Part shown: one piece after another, positions 21,299 through 31,708 of the stretch
Numbering within the stretch: the stretch's first letter is position 1
Layout: every line of letters starts with the position of its first letter
DNA from: Pseudomonas sp. RIT409
GTDB taxonomy: Bacteria; Pseudomonadota; Gammaproteobacteria; Pseudomonadales; Pseudomonadaceae
Direction of reading: 5' to 3'
Length of the DNA stretch: 64,000 bases
NCBI RefSeq assembly: GCF_003052515.2
Contig: NZ_QARE02000006.1
Span: 186,001 to 250,000 of the forward strand
Translations under genes and position numbers: made by a program
The notes under the pieces: generated by a model
Seen by the model: only the letters and a program-made list of their open reading frames with translations
Database searches by the model: none
What the model was told of the DNA's origin: nothing

Positions 21299-21727
21299 CT
21301 AAACCGGCTTGGCTCCCATCAGGCCGGCGATGGCGACAAAGCAGACCGCGCTGAAAATCGCCAGCCCTAGCGTGAAACGCGGATTGCCAACCACTACTGG
21401 CCTGCGCAGCCGATTGACCCGCACCGCCAGCCAAGCCCAACTCAGCGCGCCAAGCGTATAGAGCATGGCGCTGCCCAGAATCCAGGCTTGCCCCAAGGGC
21501 CATCCGGCATAGTGCACCAGCCACCAGCCGCTGATGGGCAGCGCCAGCAGACACACCCCCATCAACAACCAGACGAACACCCAAGGCCGTTGCATGGCGC
21601 GGTTCTGCACGGTCAAGTCCCCCGCCCGGCGCCCACGCACGATCCAGACTGCCAATGCCAGACCGCTGATGAACAGCAGCGCAGTCATCACCATGTGCAG
21701 GATTTTCAGGGTGGCGAAGTGTTCCAT
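21299..21727 (-). CDS. DUF2269-like integral membrane protein
   Basis: A 142-aa protein with four hydrophobic segments and a conserved LKILHMVMTALLFISG start, resembling the DUF2269 family of predicted inner-membrane proteins. Function unknown. It stands alone between two REPINs and is not obviously in an operon. Confidence 0.7.
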   Translation of the reverse strand: MEHFATLKILHMVMTALLFISGLALAVWIVRGRRAGDLTVQNRAMQRPWVFVWLLMGVCLLALPISGWWLVHYAGWPLGQAWILGSAMLYTLGALSWAWLAVRVNRLRRPVVVGNPRFTLGLAIFSAVCFVAIAGLMGAKPV

Positions 21728-21816
21728 GGCGGTGCTTTCCTTTACAGAGGGCCGTGCTTTGAGCGTAGTACCGCCGAGGAAGTTGCGCTGACCAGGGAAA
21801 TCGCGTTCGCCTCTCT

Positions 21817-21946
21817 GTAGGAGCGCGCTTGCCCGCGATCTGGCGCACAGCGGCAGCAGAACCAGACAACCGCGTTGTATCAGGCAAACCGCGTCATTTG
21901 GGTTTACTGCCGCTGCGCGCCAGATCGCGGGCGAGCGCGCTCCTAC
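21817..21946. repeat. long REPIN
   Basis: REP ends GTAGGAGCGCGCTTGCCCGC and GCGGGCGAGCGCGCTCCTAC with extended inner arms (GATCTGGCGC...GCGCCAGATC, then CGGCAGCAG/CTGCCG). At 130 bp it is the longest of the ten copies. It ends three bases from the stop codon of ilvA. Confidence 0.93.
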
Positions 21947-21949
21947 GGG

Positions 21950-23464
<1,515 letters not shown>

Positions 23465-23599
23465 CGGGAGAGCATCACTGACGAAAAGGGCAAGGCCGAG
23501 AAGTCTACCCCGCGCCCCGACCGACGACCACACGAAGACCCGAGTTTTAAAGGCGGCATATCGCTATAATGCCCGCCCTCAACAGATAGCCTCCTCGTT

Positions 23600-23686
23600 G
23601 TAGGAGCGTGCTTGCCCGCGATTGCGGTGTGTCATTCAACTCACCAGCGCCTGACACGACTCAATCGCGGGCAAGCGCGCTCCTAC
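23600..23686. repeat. REPIN between ilvA and rpiA
   Basis: Ends GTAGGAGCGTGCTTGCCCGC and GCGGGCAAGCGCGCTCCTAC with inner arms ATTGCGGTGTGTCA / TGACACGACTCAAT. It lies 30 bases before the rpiA start, so it would be in the rpiA leader if transcription starts upstream of it. Confidence 0.93.
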
Positions 23687-23716
23687 GAGAGCATTCCTCA
23701 CCGGAGCCAACCCCGC

Positions 23717-24388
23717 ATGACCCAGGATCAACTCAAACAGGCCGTTGCCCAGGCCGCGGTCGATTTCATCCTTCCGAAACTCGACGACAAAAGCATCGTC
23801 GGCGTCGGCACGGGCTCCACCGCCAACTGTTTCATCGATGCCCTGGCCAAACACAAGACCGCCTTCGACGGTGCTGTCGCGAGCTCCGAAGCCACCGCCG
23901 CACGTCTCAAAGGCCACGGTATTCCGGTGTACGAACTCAATACCGTCAGCGACCTGGAGTTCTATGTCGACGGCGCCGACGAAAGCGACGAACACCTGAA
24001 CCTCATCAAAGGCGGCGGCGCGGCCCTGACTCGCGAGAAGATCGTTGCAGCCGTGGCCAAGACATTCATTTGCATCGCTGACGGCAGCAAGCTCGTCCCG
24101 GTGCTGGGTGCATTCCCGCTGCCGGTCGAAGTCATCCCCATGGCCCGCAGCCATGTGGCGCGGCAGTTGGTCAAGCTGGGCGGCGACCCGGTTTACCGCG
24201 AAGCCGTGATAACCGATAACGGCAACATCATTCTGGACGTGCACAATATGAGCATCACCGATCCGGTGGCGCTTGAAGCGCAGATCAATGCGATCGTCGG
24301 CGTGGTCACCAATGGCCTGTTCGCGGCGCGGTCGGCCGATCTGCTCCTGCTGGGCACACAGGAAGGGGTGAAAACCCTGACGCGCTGA
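23717..24388 (+). CDS. rpiA: ribose-5-phosphate isomerase A
   Basis: Interconverts ribose 5-phosphate and ribulose 5-phosphate in the pentose phosphate pathway. It is 223 aa with [26 protein letters not shown] and [13 protein letters not shown], all diagnostic. The frame opens at 23612 inside the REPIN; ATG 23717 matches the family N-terminus ([14 protein letters not shown]). Confidence 0.96.
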   Translation: MTQDQLKQAVAQAAVDFILPKLDDKSIVGVGTGSTANCFIDALAKHKTAFDGAVASSEATAARLKGHGIPVYELNTVSDLEFYVDGADESDEHLNLIKGGGAALTREKIVAAVAKTFICIADGSKLVPVLGAFPLPVEVIPMARSHVARQLVKLGGDPVYREAVITDNGNIILDVHNMSITDPVALEAQINAIVGVVTNGLFAARSADLLLLGTQEGVKTLTR

Positions 24389-24407
24389 TTGCTCGGACGC
24401 AAGTCCT

Positions 24408-24494
24408 GTAGGAGCGCGTTTGCCCACGATAGCGGTGTATCAGTCACCATTGAGGTGTCTGGTTAACCGCCATCGCGGGCAAGCGCGGTCCTAC
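24408..24494. repeat. REPIN downstream of rpiA
   Basis: Ends GTAGGAGCGCGTTTGCCCAC and GCGGGCAAGCGCGGTCCTAC. It sits between the convergent ends of rpiA and an SdiA-regulated-domain gene. Confidence 0.9.
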
Positions 24495-24518
24495 AAGGAA
24501 TATCCAGTCGTTTTCGAG

Positions 24519-25421
24519 TCATCGTTTCTTGAACACGTAAAACAGGTTCGGCTCGCTCACCAGGTACAAGGTACCGTCATCGCCCATGGCAATGCCCTCG
24601 GCTTGCGGCACGGTCTTGCTCAGGCCCATGTTGCCCTTGGTCAGCGACACATTGCCCACTGGCCGGCCCTCGATATCCAGCTCCAGTATCTGGCGTGACT
24701 CGTCGGACAGCGCGAGCAGGTGCCCACTGCGCTCGTCGAACTGAAGGCTGGACAGGTCCCTCACGAACAGGCCCGCATCCCGGCGCCGACTCGAGGTGAC
24801 TTCAAGACCCGCGCCCTGCTGGTAAGGAAAACCGCGCACCTCGATGATCTGTACAGGTCGGCGCTCCTTGGCGACGAAGAGGCGCTGGGCCTTGTTGTCA
24901 TAGGCCAGCCCTTCGAAACCGCTGTTGCCTCCGGCGTCGATTCCCAGCGTGAGCTGCTCGGCATCGGCAGCGTCGAGAAAACGCGTCTCGTCGTCCACCT
25001 GGACTTTGATCAGCCGCTGGCTGTGCTCGTCGCTGATGACATAGACACCTGGGCTGATGTACTCCACGGCTTCCGCATCCCCGAAACCGCTCAGCGGAAT
25101 GCGCCGCAGCACACGGCCATCCAGGCTCAGCTCGATCAATTCCGGATCTTTATTGGTGACGGTAAACAGGGTTTTGCGGTCGGGATCGAAGCTCAACGCC
25201 GACACGTTGTCCTCCAGCCCTTCGATCACCCTCGCCTCGACCGCCACCTCGTAGTCGTCCAGGCCCAGCGCCTGGGCGTCATTGGACTGCCAGAACACCT
25301 GCCAGTTGAACCAGAGATGCTCGGGGACTCGAAATTCGCGAGCGGCGACGTAGGAAATGGCCAGAACGACCAGAAGCAATAACGCGAACGGAACCGTTTT
25401 CGGGCTAGACAGATAACGCAT
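24519..25421 (-). CDS. SdiA-regulated-domain protein (YjiK-like), membrane anchored
   Basis: A 300-aa protein with an N-terminal hydrophobic anchor (about residues 9-27) followed by a predicted beta-propeller of the SdiA-regulated/YjiK family, seen in ALSFDPDRKTLFTVTNKDPEL, GFGDAEAVEYI, GFEGLAYDNKAQRLFVAKE and QAEGIAMGDDGTLYLVSEPN. Probably periplasmic. Function unknown. A related gene follows directly upstream. Confidence 0.82.
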   Translation of the reverse strand: MRYLSSPKTVPFALLLLVVLAISYVAAREFRVPEHLWFNWQVFWQSNDAQALGLDDYEVAVEARVIEGLEDNVSALSFDPDRKTLFTVTNKDPELIELSLDGRVLRRIPLSGFGDAEAVEYISPGVYVISDEHSQRLIKVQVDDETRFLDAADAEQLTLGIDAGGNSGFEGLAYDNKAQRLFVAKERRPVQIIEVRGFPYQQGAGLEVTSSRRRDAGLFVRDLSSLQFDERSGHLLALSDESRQILELDIEGRPVGNVSLTKGNMGLSKTVPQAEGIAMGDDGTLYLVSEPNLFYVFKKR

Positions 25422-25512
25422 GCATGACGCTCGGATTCAGATGACAGCGTATTAATATCACGCAAAACTGAAATGAAGCTGAAAGCAGGCGCAGCCCTGC
25501 ATCAGGCCGGCA

Positions 25513-26433
25513 TCATTTTTTCTTGAAGGAGTAGAACAGGTTCGGCTCACTGACCACATAAAGGGTGCCGTCATCGTCCATGGTCACACCCTCTGCACGT
25601 GGGATAGTGTGGTCCAGGCCGTTGAGCCCACGCACCAGCGCCATGAAGCTGACGGCATCGCCTTGATCGTCGAGCTCCAGCAACAGGTGCGACTCCGCCG
25701 ACAGGGCCACCAAATGCCCGGTTTTTTGATCCACGTGCAGGGCCGACAGGTTACGCATGATCAGGTTGTCATTGACCCACCTCTGCTTGTCGCCCTTGAG
25801 CATCGCGCTGCCATCGGACTTCCAACTGAACAGTGCGGGCGGACGCTCTTCCCCCAGCAGAAGACGCTGGTTGCGCGCATCCCACGCCACGCCTTCAAAG
25901 GCTTTGTTCTGGTCGGCCGATGGGCCGAGGTCGTATTTGGGAAAATCATTGATGTTCAGCTTGTCCGTATCGGGCGACACCGTGACCATCGACAGCATGT
26001 GCTCACGCTCATCGACAATCGCGATCAGGCCGTTGCCGAGAACCGCCACGCCCTCGGGATTGCCCCAGCCAATCAACGGAATCTTGCGCAGCACGTCCCC
26101 CGTCAGGCTCAACTGGACCAGAAACGGGTTCTTGCCCATGACCGAGTAGAGGGTTTTGGTGGACGCATCGTAAGACAGGTCGGAGGCCTCGTCCTTCTCC
26201 AGTCCTGCCAGCGGCTTGCCATCGATGACCACCCGATAATCCGGCAACCAGATACTCGCATTGCGCTGCGCGGCCGACGCCGTCTGCTCCCTCAGCCACA
26301 GCAGGCCACGAGCATCCCAATGCCAGACATAAGACAACTCAGCCAGAATCACCACCAGGGCGATCAATAACCAGGCCCCCCGAAAGCGCAGCAGGCGTGC
26401 GGGAGGAGTCAAAGACTGGGTGTCAAAGGACAT
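25513..26433 (-). CDS. second SdiA-regulated-domain protein (YjiK-like)
   Basis: A 306-aa paralogue of the gene at 24519-25421, with the same order of blades (SDLSYDASTKTLYSVMGKNP, GWGNPEGVAVLG, FEGVAWDARNQRLLLGEE, RAEGVTMDDDGTLYVVSEPN) and one N-terminal membrane anchor near residues 17-36. ATG 26433 (MSFDTQSL) is chosen because GGATGG lies ahead; the frame runs 33 codons further upstream. The 91-base gap and same strand suggest co-transcription of the two paralogues. Confidence 0.8.
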   Translation of the reverse strand: MSFDTQSLTPPARLLRFRGAWLLIALVVILAELSYVWHWDARGLLWLREQTASAAQRNASIWLPDYRVVIDGKPLAGLEKDEASDLSYDASTKTLYSVMGKNPFLVQLSLTGDVLRKIPLIGWGNPEGVAVLGNGLIAIVDEREHMLSMVTVSPDTDKLNINDFPKYDLGPSADQNKAFEGVAWDARNQRLLLGEERPPALFSWKSDGSAMLKGDKQRWVNDNLIMRNLSALHVDQKTGHLVALSAESHLLLELDDQGDAVSFMALVRGLNGLDHTIPRAEGVTMDDDGTLYVVSEPNLFYSFKKK

Positions 26434-26617
26434 GGCAACCATCCAGAAAAGTCGATGGGCGCAGCAGAGGCGCTGCGATCGGCGGACGATTATCCACATC
26501 GTTTGTGAAAAAAACGGCAACTCGCTCGCCAACCGCGGACATCAGGCTCGCCGATGAAATGCCAATGCCGCGTGCGTGAACCCACTGCCAAAATGGTTTC
26601 CGCAACGCGTCGGCAAC

Positions 26618-27283
26618 TCAGCGCACGTCGCTTTCGAAACGGCTCTGGCCAGGCAGCTCCAGCACGATCTGGTCACCCACATTGAACGGGCCTACCCCCG
26701 CAGGCGTGCCCGTGAGGATCACGTCACCAGCCTGCAGCGAAAACTGCGACGCCATGTGTTGAATCATCGGCACGATAGGGTTGAGCATCTGGCTGCTGTT
26801 GCCGTCCTGACGCAATTCGCCGTTGACGGTCAGGCGGATGGCGATATCCGTCAGATCCGGATAGGCGTCCGCCGATACGAAGGGAGCGATAACCGCTGCA
26901 CCGTCGAACGACTTGGCTATTTCCCACGGCAGGCCTTTCTCTTTGAGCTTGGACTGCACGTCGCGCAGCGTCAGGTCCAGAGCCGGTGCAAAACCGGAGA
27001 TTGCGTCGAGCACCTCCTCGCGGCTGGGGTTCTTGCTCAGCGGCTTGCCAATCAGCACGGCAATTTCGGCTTCGTAATGCACCGATCCACGGTCCTGCGG
27101 AATGCTGAAACCGCCTTCGAGCTCGACGACGCAACTGCCTGGCTTGATGAACAGCAATGGCTCGGTCGGAACCGGGTTATCCAGCTCCTTCGCATGCTCG
27201 GCATAGTTACGGCCGATGCAGACCACCTTGCCCAGCGGGAAATGGACCTTGGTACCGTCGAGGTATTTGTGCTGATAGCTCAT
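26618..27283 (-). CDS. fumarylacetoacetate hydrolase-family protein
   Basis: A 221-aa single-domain FAH fold protein with KVVCIGRNYAEHAKEL, the metal-binding VHYEAEIAVLIG region, and the late DVILTGTPAGVGP. Members include oxaloacetate decarboxylases and acylpyruvate hydrolases; which reaction applies is not visible. The start lies 40 bases after the D-2-hydroxyglutarate dehydrogenase gene, so the two are probably one transcript. Confidence 0.88.
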   Translation of the reverse strand: MSYQHKYLDGTKVHFPLGKVVCIGRNYAEHAKELDNPVPTEPLLFIKPGSCVVELEGGFSIPQDRGSVHYEAEIAVLIGKPLSKNPSREEVLDAISGFAPALDLTLRDVQSKLKEKGLPWEIAKSFDGAAVIAPFVSADAYPDLTDIAIRLTVNGELRQDGNSSQMLNPIVPMIQHMASQFSLQAGDVILTGTPAGVGPFNVGDQIVLELPGQSRFESDVR

Positions 27284-27323
27284 GAGCGTTCCTCTATTTG
27301 AGCGTCTGTTCTGGGATCGGCGC

Positions 27324-28718
27324 TTACAGCGCGAATATCTTGCCGGGATTCATGATGCCATTCGGATCGAACACCGCTTTGACCGCCCGCATGTAGTCGA
27401 TCTCCATCGGCGACCGGCTGTATTCGAGGTAGTCACGCTTGACCAGCCCTACGCCATGCTCGGCGGAGATGGAACCGTTGTACTTCTCGACGATTTCGAA
27501 CACCCACTTGTTCACCTTCGCGCAGGTGGCGAAGAACGCTTCCTTGGGCAGGTTTTCTGGCTTGAGGATGTTCAGGTGCAGGTTGCCATCGCCGATGTGG
27601 CCGTACCAGACGACCTCGAAATCAGGGTAGTGCGCGCTAACGATTGCGTCGATTTCCCGGAGAAAGGCCGGCACCTTGGAGACCGTGACCGAGATGTCGT
27701 TCTTGTAGGGTGTCCAGTGGGAAATGGTTTCGGACAGGTATTCGCGCAGCTTCCAAAGGTTCTGCAACTGCTGCTTGCTCTGACTCATCACCCCATCGAT
27801 GACCCAACCCTGTTCGACGCAGTGCTCGAACGTCGCCAACGCCTGATTGGCGATTTCTTCGTTGCTGGCTTCGAATTCCAGCAACGCATAGAAAGGGGTC
27901 TTGGTCGCGAACGGCTCGGGGACATCGCCCCGGGCCATGATGCGGGCCAGGCCTTTGTCGGAGAAGAACTCGAAGGCGGTCAGGTCGAGCTTGCCATGAA
28001 AGGCATGCAGCACCGGCATGATGGAGTCGAAATCCGGCGTGCCGAGCACCATGCACGTCAGGTTGTTGGGCGCGCGATCCAGACGCATCGTGGCCTCGAC
28101 GACGAAGCCCAGCGTGCCTTCGGAGCCGATGAATAGCTGACGCAAGTCGTAGCCGGTCGCGTTCTTGATGAGGTCTTTGTTCAATTCCAGCAGATCGCCC
28201 TTGCCGGTCACCACCTTCAGCCCCGAGACCCAATTACGGGTCATGCCGTAGCGGATGACCTTGATCCCCCCGGCATTGGTGCCGATGTTGCCGCCAATCT
28301 GACTGGAGCCGGACGACGCGAAATCCACGGGGTAATACAGGCCGTTTTCTTCGGCGAAATTCTGCAACTGCTTGGTGATCACGCCCGGCTGGCAGCGCAC
28401 AGTGCGATCGGTCACGTTGAGCTCGAGAATCTGATTCATGTAGTCGAACGAGACGACCACTTCACCGTTCATCGCCACTGCGGCGGCAGACAGGCCGGTG
28501 CGCCCACCCGAGGGAACGAGGGCCACCTTGTGCGTATTGGCCCAGCGCACGATCGCCTGAACCTGCTCGGCGGTTTTGGGGAACACGATGGCGCTGGGGG
28601 CGGGATCGTACTGACGGGTCCAGTCCTTGCCATACGCCTGAAGCGAATCGGGGTCGGTCAGGACCTTTCCAGGCTCGACCAATGACTTCAGTTCATCTAT
28701 CCACGCAGGCTGATTCAT
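27324..28718 (-). CDS. FAD-linked oxidase, probable D-2-hydroxyglutarate dehydrogenase
   Basis: A 464-aa VAO-type flavoprotein: FAD-binding segment with VPSGGRTGLSAAAV and GGNIGTNAGGIKVIRYG (about 75-150), C-terminal FAD-oxidase domain with metal-ligand region WYGHIGDGNLHLNI and the closing AEHGVGLVKRDYL. The family includes D-lactate and D-2-hydroxyglutarate dehydrogenases. Its position divergent from serA matches the P. stutzeri arrangement in which this enzyme removes D-2-hydroxyglutarate made by SerA, which I use to choose the substrate. ATG 28718 (MNQPAWIDEL) fits the family N-terminus. Confidence 0.82.
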   Translation of the reverse strand: MNQPAWIDELKSLVEPGKVLTDPDSLQAYGKDWTRQYDPAPSAIVFPKTAEQVQAIVRWANTHKVALVPSGGRTGLSAAAVAMNGEVVVSFDYMNQILELNVTDRTVRCQPGVITKQLQNFAEENGLYYPVDFASSGSSQIGGNIGTNAGGIKVIRYGMTRNWVSGLKVVTGKGDLLELNKDLIKNATGYDLRQLFIGSEGTLGFVVEATMRLDRAPNNLTCMVLGTPDFDSIMPVLHAFHGKLDLTAFEFFSDKGLARIMARGDVPEPFATKTPFYALLEFEASNEEIANQALATFEHCVEQGWVIDGVMSQSKQQLQNLWKLREYLSETISHWTPYKNDISVTVSKVPAFLREIDAIVSAHYPDFEVVWYGHIGDGNLHLNILKPENLPKEAFFATCAKVNKWVFEIVEKYNGSISAEHGVGLVKRDYLEYSRSPMEIDYMRAVKAVFDPNGIMNPGKIFAL

Positions 28719-28921
28719 CAACGGAACTCTCGAACAATTCATGGTCATCCTGAGAACGGCTCACGTCGCAGGAGCAGGTATTTAGCGGGGCACATATGCT
28801 AGCATACCGCCCCCGCAGCGACGTGCCTGAGGCCGACCTGCGATGGCGCCGTTGCGCCGTGAGGCCAACCTCCCAGCTGGCCACTCCCTGCCATTTTTCT
28901 CCGGGACACAGGTTTACGCAG

Positions 28922-30151
28922 ATGAGCAAGACTTCCCTCGACAAGAGCAAGATCAAGTTCCTTCTTCTCGAAGGCGTCCATCAATCCGCCGTCGACGTCC
29001 TCAAGGCCGCGGGTTACTCCAACATCGAGTACCACACCAAGTCCCTGCCTGAAGCCGAACTGAAGGAAAAGATTGCCGACGCTCATTTCATCGGGATCCG
29101 CTCACGCACGCACCTGACCGAGGAAATCTTCGACGGCGCCAAGAAATTGGTCGCGGTGGGCTGCTTCTGCATCGGCACCAACCAGGTGGACCTGAATGCG
29201 GCCCGCGAGCGCGGCATCGCGGTGTTCAACGCCCCATACTCCAACACCCGTTCGGTAGCCGAGCTGGTCCTGGCCGAAGCCATCCTGCTGCTGCGCGGCA
29301 TCCCGGAGAAGAACGCTTCCTGCCATCGCGGGGGCTGGATCAAGAGCGCCGCCAACTCCTTCGAAATCCGTGGCAAGAAGCTTGGCATCATCGGTTACGG
29401 CTCGATCGGTACGCAGTTGTCGGTCCTGGCCGAGAGTTTGGGCATGCAGGTGTTCTTCTACGACCCGCTCACCAAGCTGCCGCTGGGTAACGCCACTCAG
29501 GTCACCAGCCTGACCGAGCTGCTGGGCCTGGCGGACATCGTTTCGCTCCACGTGCCCGAATTGCCATCCACGCAGTGGATGATCGGTGAAAAAGAAATCC
29601 GCTCGATGAAGAAGGGCGCGATCCTGATCAACGCCGCACGCGGCACCGTGGTCGAGCTGGAAGCGCTGGCCGCCGCCATCAAGGATCAGCACCTGATCGG
29701 CGCAGCCATCGACGTGTTCCCGGTCGAGCCTCGTTCCAACGATGACGTGTTCGAAAGCCCGCTGCGTGGCCTGGACAATGTGATCTTGACGCCGCACATC
29801 GGTGGTTCGACTGCCGAAGCACAGGCCAACATCGGTCTGGAAGTCGCCGAGAAGCTGGTCAAGTACAGCGACAACGGCACCTCAGTGTCCTCGGTCAACT
29901 TCCCGGAAGTCGCCCTGCCCGCTCACCCTGGCAAACACCGCCTGCTGCACATCCACGAAAACATTCCGGGCGTGCTCAGCGAAATCAACAAAGTGTTCGC
30001 GGAAAACGGCATCAACATTTCCGGCCAGTTCTTGCAGACCAACGAGAAAGTCGGTTACGTCGTCATTGACGTCGATGCCGAATACTCGGACCTGGCCCAA
30101 GAGAAGCTGCAACAGATCAAAGGCACCATTCGCAGCCGCGTGCTGTTCTGA
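28922..30151 (+). CDS. serA: D-3-phosphoglycerate dehydrogenase
   Basis: First enzyme of serine synthesis. It is 409 aa: substrate domain, Rossmann NAD motif GIIGYGSIGTQLSVLAE near residues 157-173, catalytic region LINAARGTVVELEAL and PHIGGSTAEAQ, and a C-terminal ACT domain (about 335-409, HIHENIPGVLSEIN...) that gives serine feedback. ATG 28922 is chosen; an in-frame start at 28796 would extend 42 codons with no homology. It is followed by a strong terminator and divergent from the probable D-2-hydroxyglutarate dehydrogenase. Confidence 0.96.
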   Translation: MSKTSLDKSKIKFLLLEGVHQSAVDVLKAAGYSNIEYHTKSLPEAELKEKIADAHFIGIRSRTHLTEEIFDGAKKLVAVGCFCIGTNQVDLNAARERGIAVFNAPYSNTRSVAELVLAEAILLLRGIPEKNASCHRGGWIKSAANSFEIRGKKLGIIGYGSIGTQLSVLAESLGMQVFFYDPLTKLPLGNATQVTSLTELLGLADIVSLHVPELPSTQWMIGEKEIRSMKKGAILINAARGTVVELEALAAAIKDQHLIGAAIDVFPVEPRSNDDVFESPLRGLDNVILTPHIGGSTAEAQANIGLEVAEKLVKYSDNGTSVSSVNFPEVALPAHPGKHRLLHIHENIPGVLSEINKVFAENGINISGQFLQTNEKVGYVVIDVDAEYSDLAQEKLQQIKGTIRSRVLF

Positions 30152-30167
30152 ACCTCTGACTGAAATG

Positions 30168-30197
30168 AAAAAGGAGACCTTCGGGTCTCCTTTTTTG
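30168..30197 (+). terminator. intrinsic terminator of serA
   Basis: GGAGACC (30173-30179) pairs with GGTCTCC (30184-30190) across a TTCG-type tetraloop, followed by six Ts. The A-run before the stem makes it partly bidirectional for the convergent gene. Confidence 0.95.
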
Positions 30198-30221
30198 TAC
30201 CGGCTACTGCGTAACTGGGGA

Positions 30222-30659
30222 TCACTTCACGGTGATGGTGATCTTCTGAGACTCGACCACCGGGTTCAGCGGGATGTGGCTCTTGTCCCCCACCAGCAAT
30301 TGCAGGGTGTGTTGGCCGGGTGCGAGGGTCAGTTCGGTTTCGGTCTGGCCTTTGCCGTAATGGCGGATGTTGTCTGTGGTCGGCAGCGGAGCGTTCATGT
30401 CCGGCTGATCCTTCACGTCGATCAACAGGTGGTGATGACCGGTATCAGGGATGTCGACACCAGCGGGCGCAACGCCCATGCCCTTGAGGCCGAACTGCAC
30501 TTTGAAAGTCCCGTTGACGGTCGCGCCATCCTTGGGCGAGATGATGTAAGCCTCAGCGCCCGCAGGCGACGGCGTGCGCGGCACATCGGCGGCGTGGACC
30601 AAAAACGTCGAACCGAGCAACAGTCCAGCCAAGGCAGTTCTAGCAAATGAGGTGTTCAT
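30222..30659 (-). CDS. secreted DUF4399-domain protein
   Basis: A 145-aa exported protein with a signal peptide (Arg then a hydrophobic run, cleavage after VHA in FLVHAADV). The mature part has the DUF4399 pattern YIISPKDGATVNGTFKVQFGLKGM, HHHLLID and HTLQLLVGDKSHIP, resembling a small periplasmic beta-sandwich. Function unknown. Confidence 0.82.
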   Translation of the reverse strand: MNTSFARTALAGLLLGSTFLVHAADVPRTPSPAGAEAYIISPKDGATVNGTFKVQFGLKGMGVAPAGVDIPDTGHHHLLIDVKDQPDMNAPLPTTDNIRHYGKGQTETELTLAPGQHTLQLLVGDKSHIPLNPVVESQKITITVK

Positions 30660-30880
30660 GGTCTCTCCCGTTATTGAGGTGATGCGTCGACCGGGCTGGG
30701 ACCACGGGCCTGCCGGCCCGGTTCAGGGTCGATCGCCAGACGGTCCGGCACGGTGAATACCTTAGCCCGGTCTGCTGCACGGGGTCTCGGAAGAGCGGGC
30801 TCATGCCGAAAATTTCATCTTGGGGCCAATTGCGCCACGCGACGCAGGGCAGCGGCAATGAACACGCCCTGCCCCAATAT

Positions 30881-31522
30881 TTAGAAGGGCTCGTTTCCTC
30901 GCCGTCGAAACCATCCGGTCAACGACAGACGCTCACGGCTCGCAGGCAAGACTTCATGGGGCATGTCACCTGACAGGAATACCGCCAGGCTGCCACCGAC
31001 GGGCAGCACATCGAGGACTCCGCCGCCCTCTGGAAACATGCGCAGTTGCCCACCCTGCTCTGGCAGCCAGTGATCATTGAGGTACACCACGGCGGAGACC
31101 ATGCGCTTGTCGTCATCCTGAAAGCGGTCCACATGCCTGCGATAGAACGCGCCCGGTGGATAAAGCGCGAAATGGCTCTCGAAGTCTTCCAGCCCCAGAA
31201 ACAGGCCGCGATTGAGTGCTTGACGCAAGCTGTCCATCAACTCCAGGTACTGATCGCAGGCGGCGGACTGGCCCGGCTCCAGCCACTGGATATGATCGCC
31301 GCGAATCCCCTCGCGCACTTCCTGCGCAGCACCGCGCCCGACACCCGCGGGTGCCAGCTCACCTTCAGCCGCACGCTTGCGGCACTCGCGGGCCAGCTCA
31401 CCGGTCAGCGATTCAGGCAAAAACAGGCGTTGCCGCGACCAGCCGCGTTCGGCCAGGTCGTCGACGATGTGCGTCAGCAGTGGGTCATCGGGAGATAGGT
31501 GCATGCCGCGCATAGTATCCAT
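30881..31522 (-). CDS. 2-oxoglutarate/Fe(II) oxygenase, probable EF-Tu prolyl hydroxylase (PPHD)
   Basis: A 213-aa double-stranded beta-helix dioxygenase. The iron facial triad is visible as HVD (YRRHVDRFQDDD) and the distal His of DMPHEVLP, with the 2OG-binding Arg in SRERLSLTGWF. Similarity to the Pseudomonas PHD protein (known to hydroxylate a proline of EF-Tu and related to animal HIF hydroxylases), together with its place near serA as in P. aeruginosa, suggests the same role. Start uncertain: ATGs at 31522, 31513 and 31504 are all possible and none has a strong ribosome site. Confidence 0.78.
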   Translation of the reverse strand: MDTMRGMHLSPDDPLLTHIVDDLAERGWSRQRLFLPESLTGELARECRKRAAEGELAPAGVGRGAAQEVREGIRGDHIQWLEPGQSAACDQYLELMDSLRQALNRGLFLGLEDFESHFALYPPGAFYRRHVDRFQDDDKRMVSAVVYLNDHWLPEQGGQLRMFPEGGGVLDVLPVGGSLAVFLSGDMPHEVLPASRERLSLTGWFRRRGNEPF

Positions 31523-31708
31523 ACGGCGCCCGCTTCAACAGAGCCTGCAGGCCGGGAACCGAAGAATCTTTTCCAGGGTTTGACGCGGCAACACCCGTTT
31601 GCCCAAAACACGGCCGAACCCTCGGATTTTATTGGGGTCTGGCAACTGTTAACTCGACAAATCCCTGCCACCCCACCGAGAATAGCCGCCTGCCGACAGG
31701 AGTCCCTA

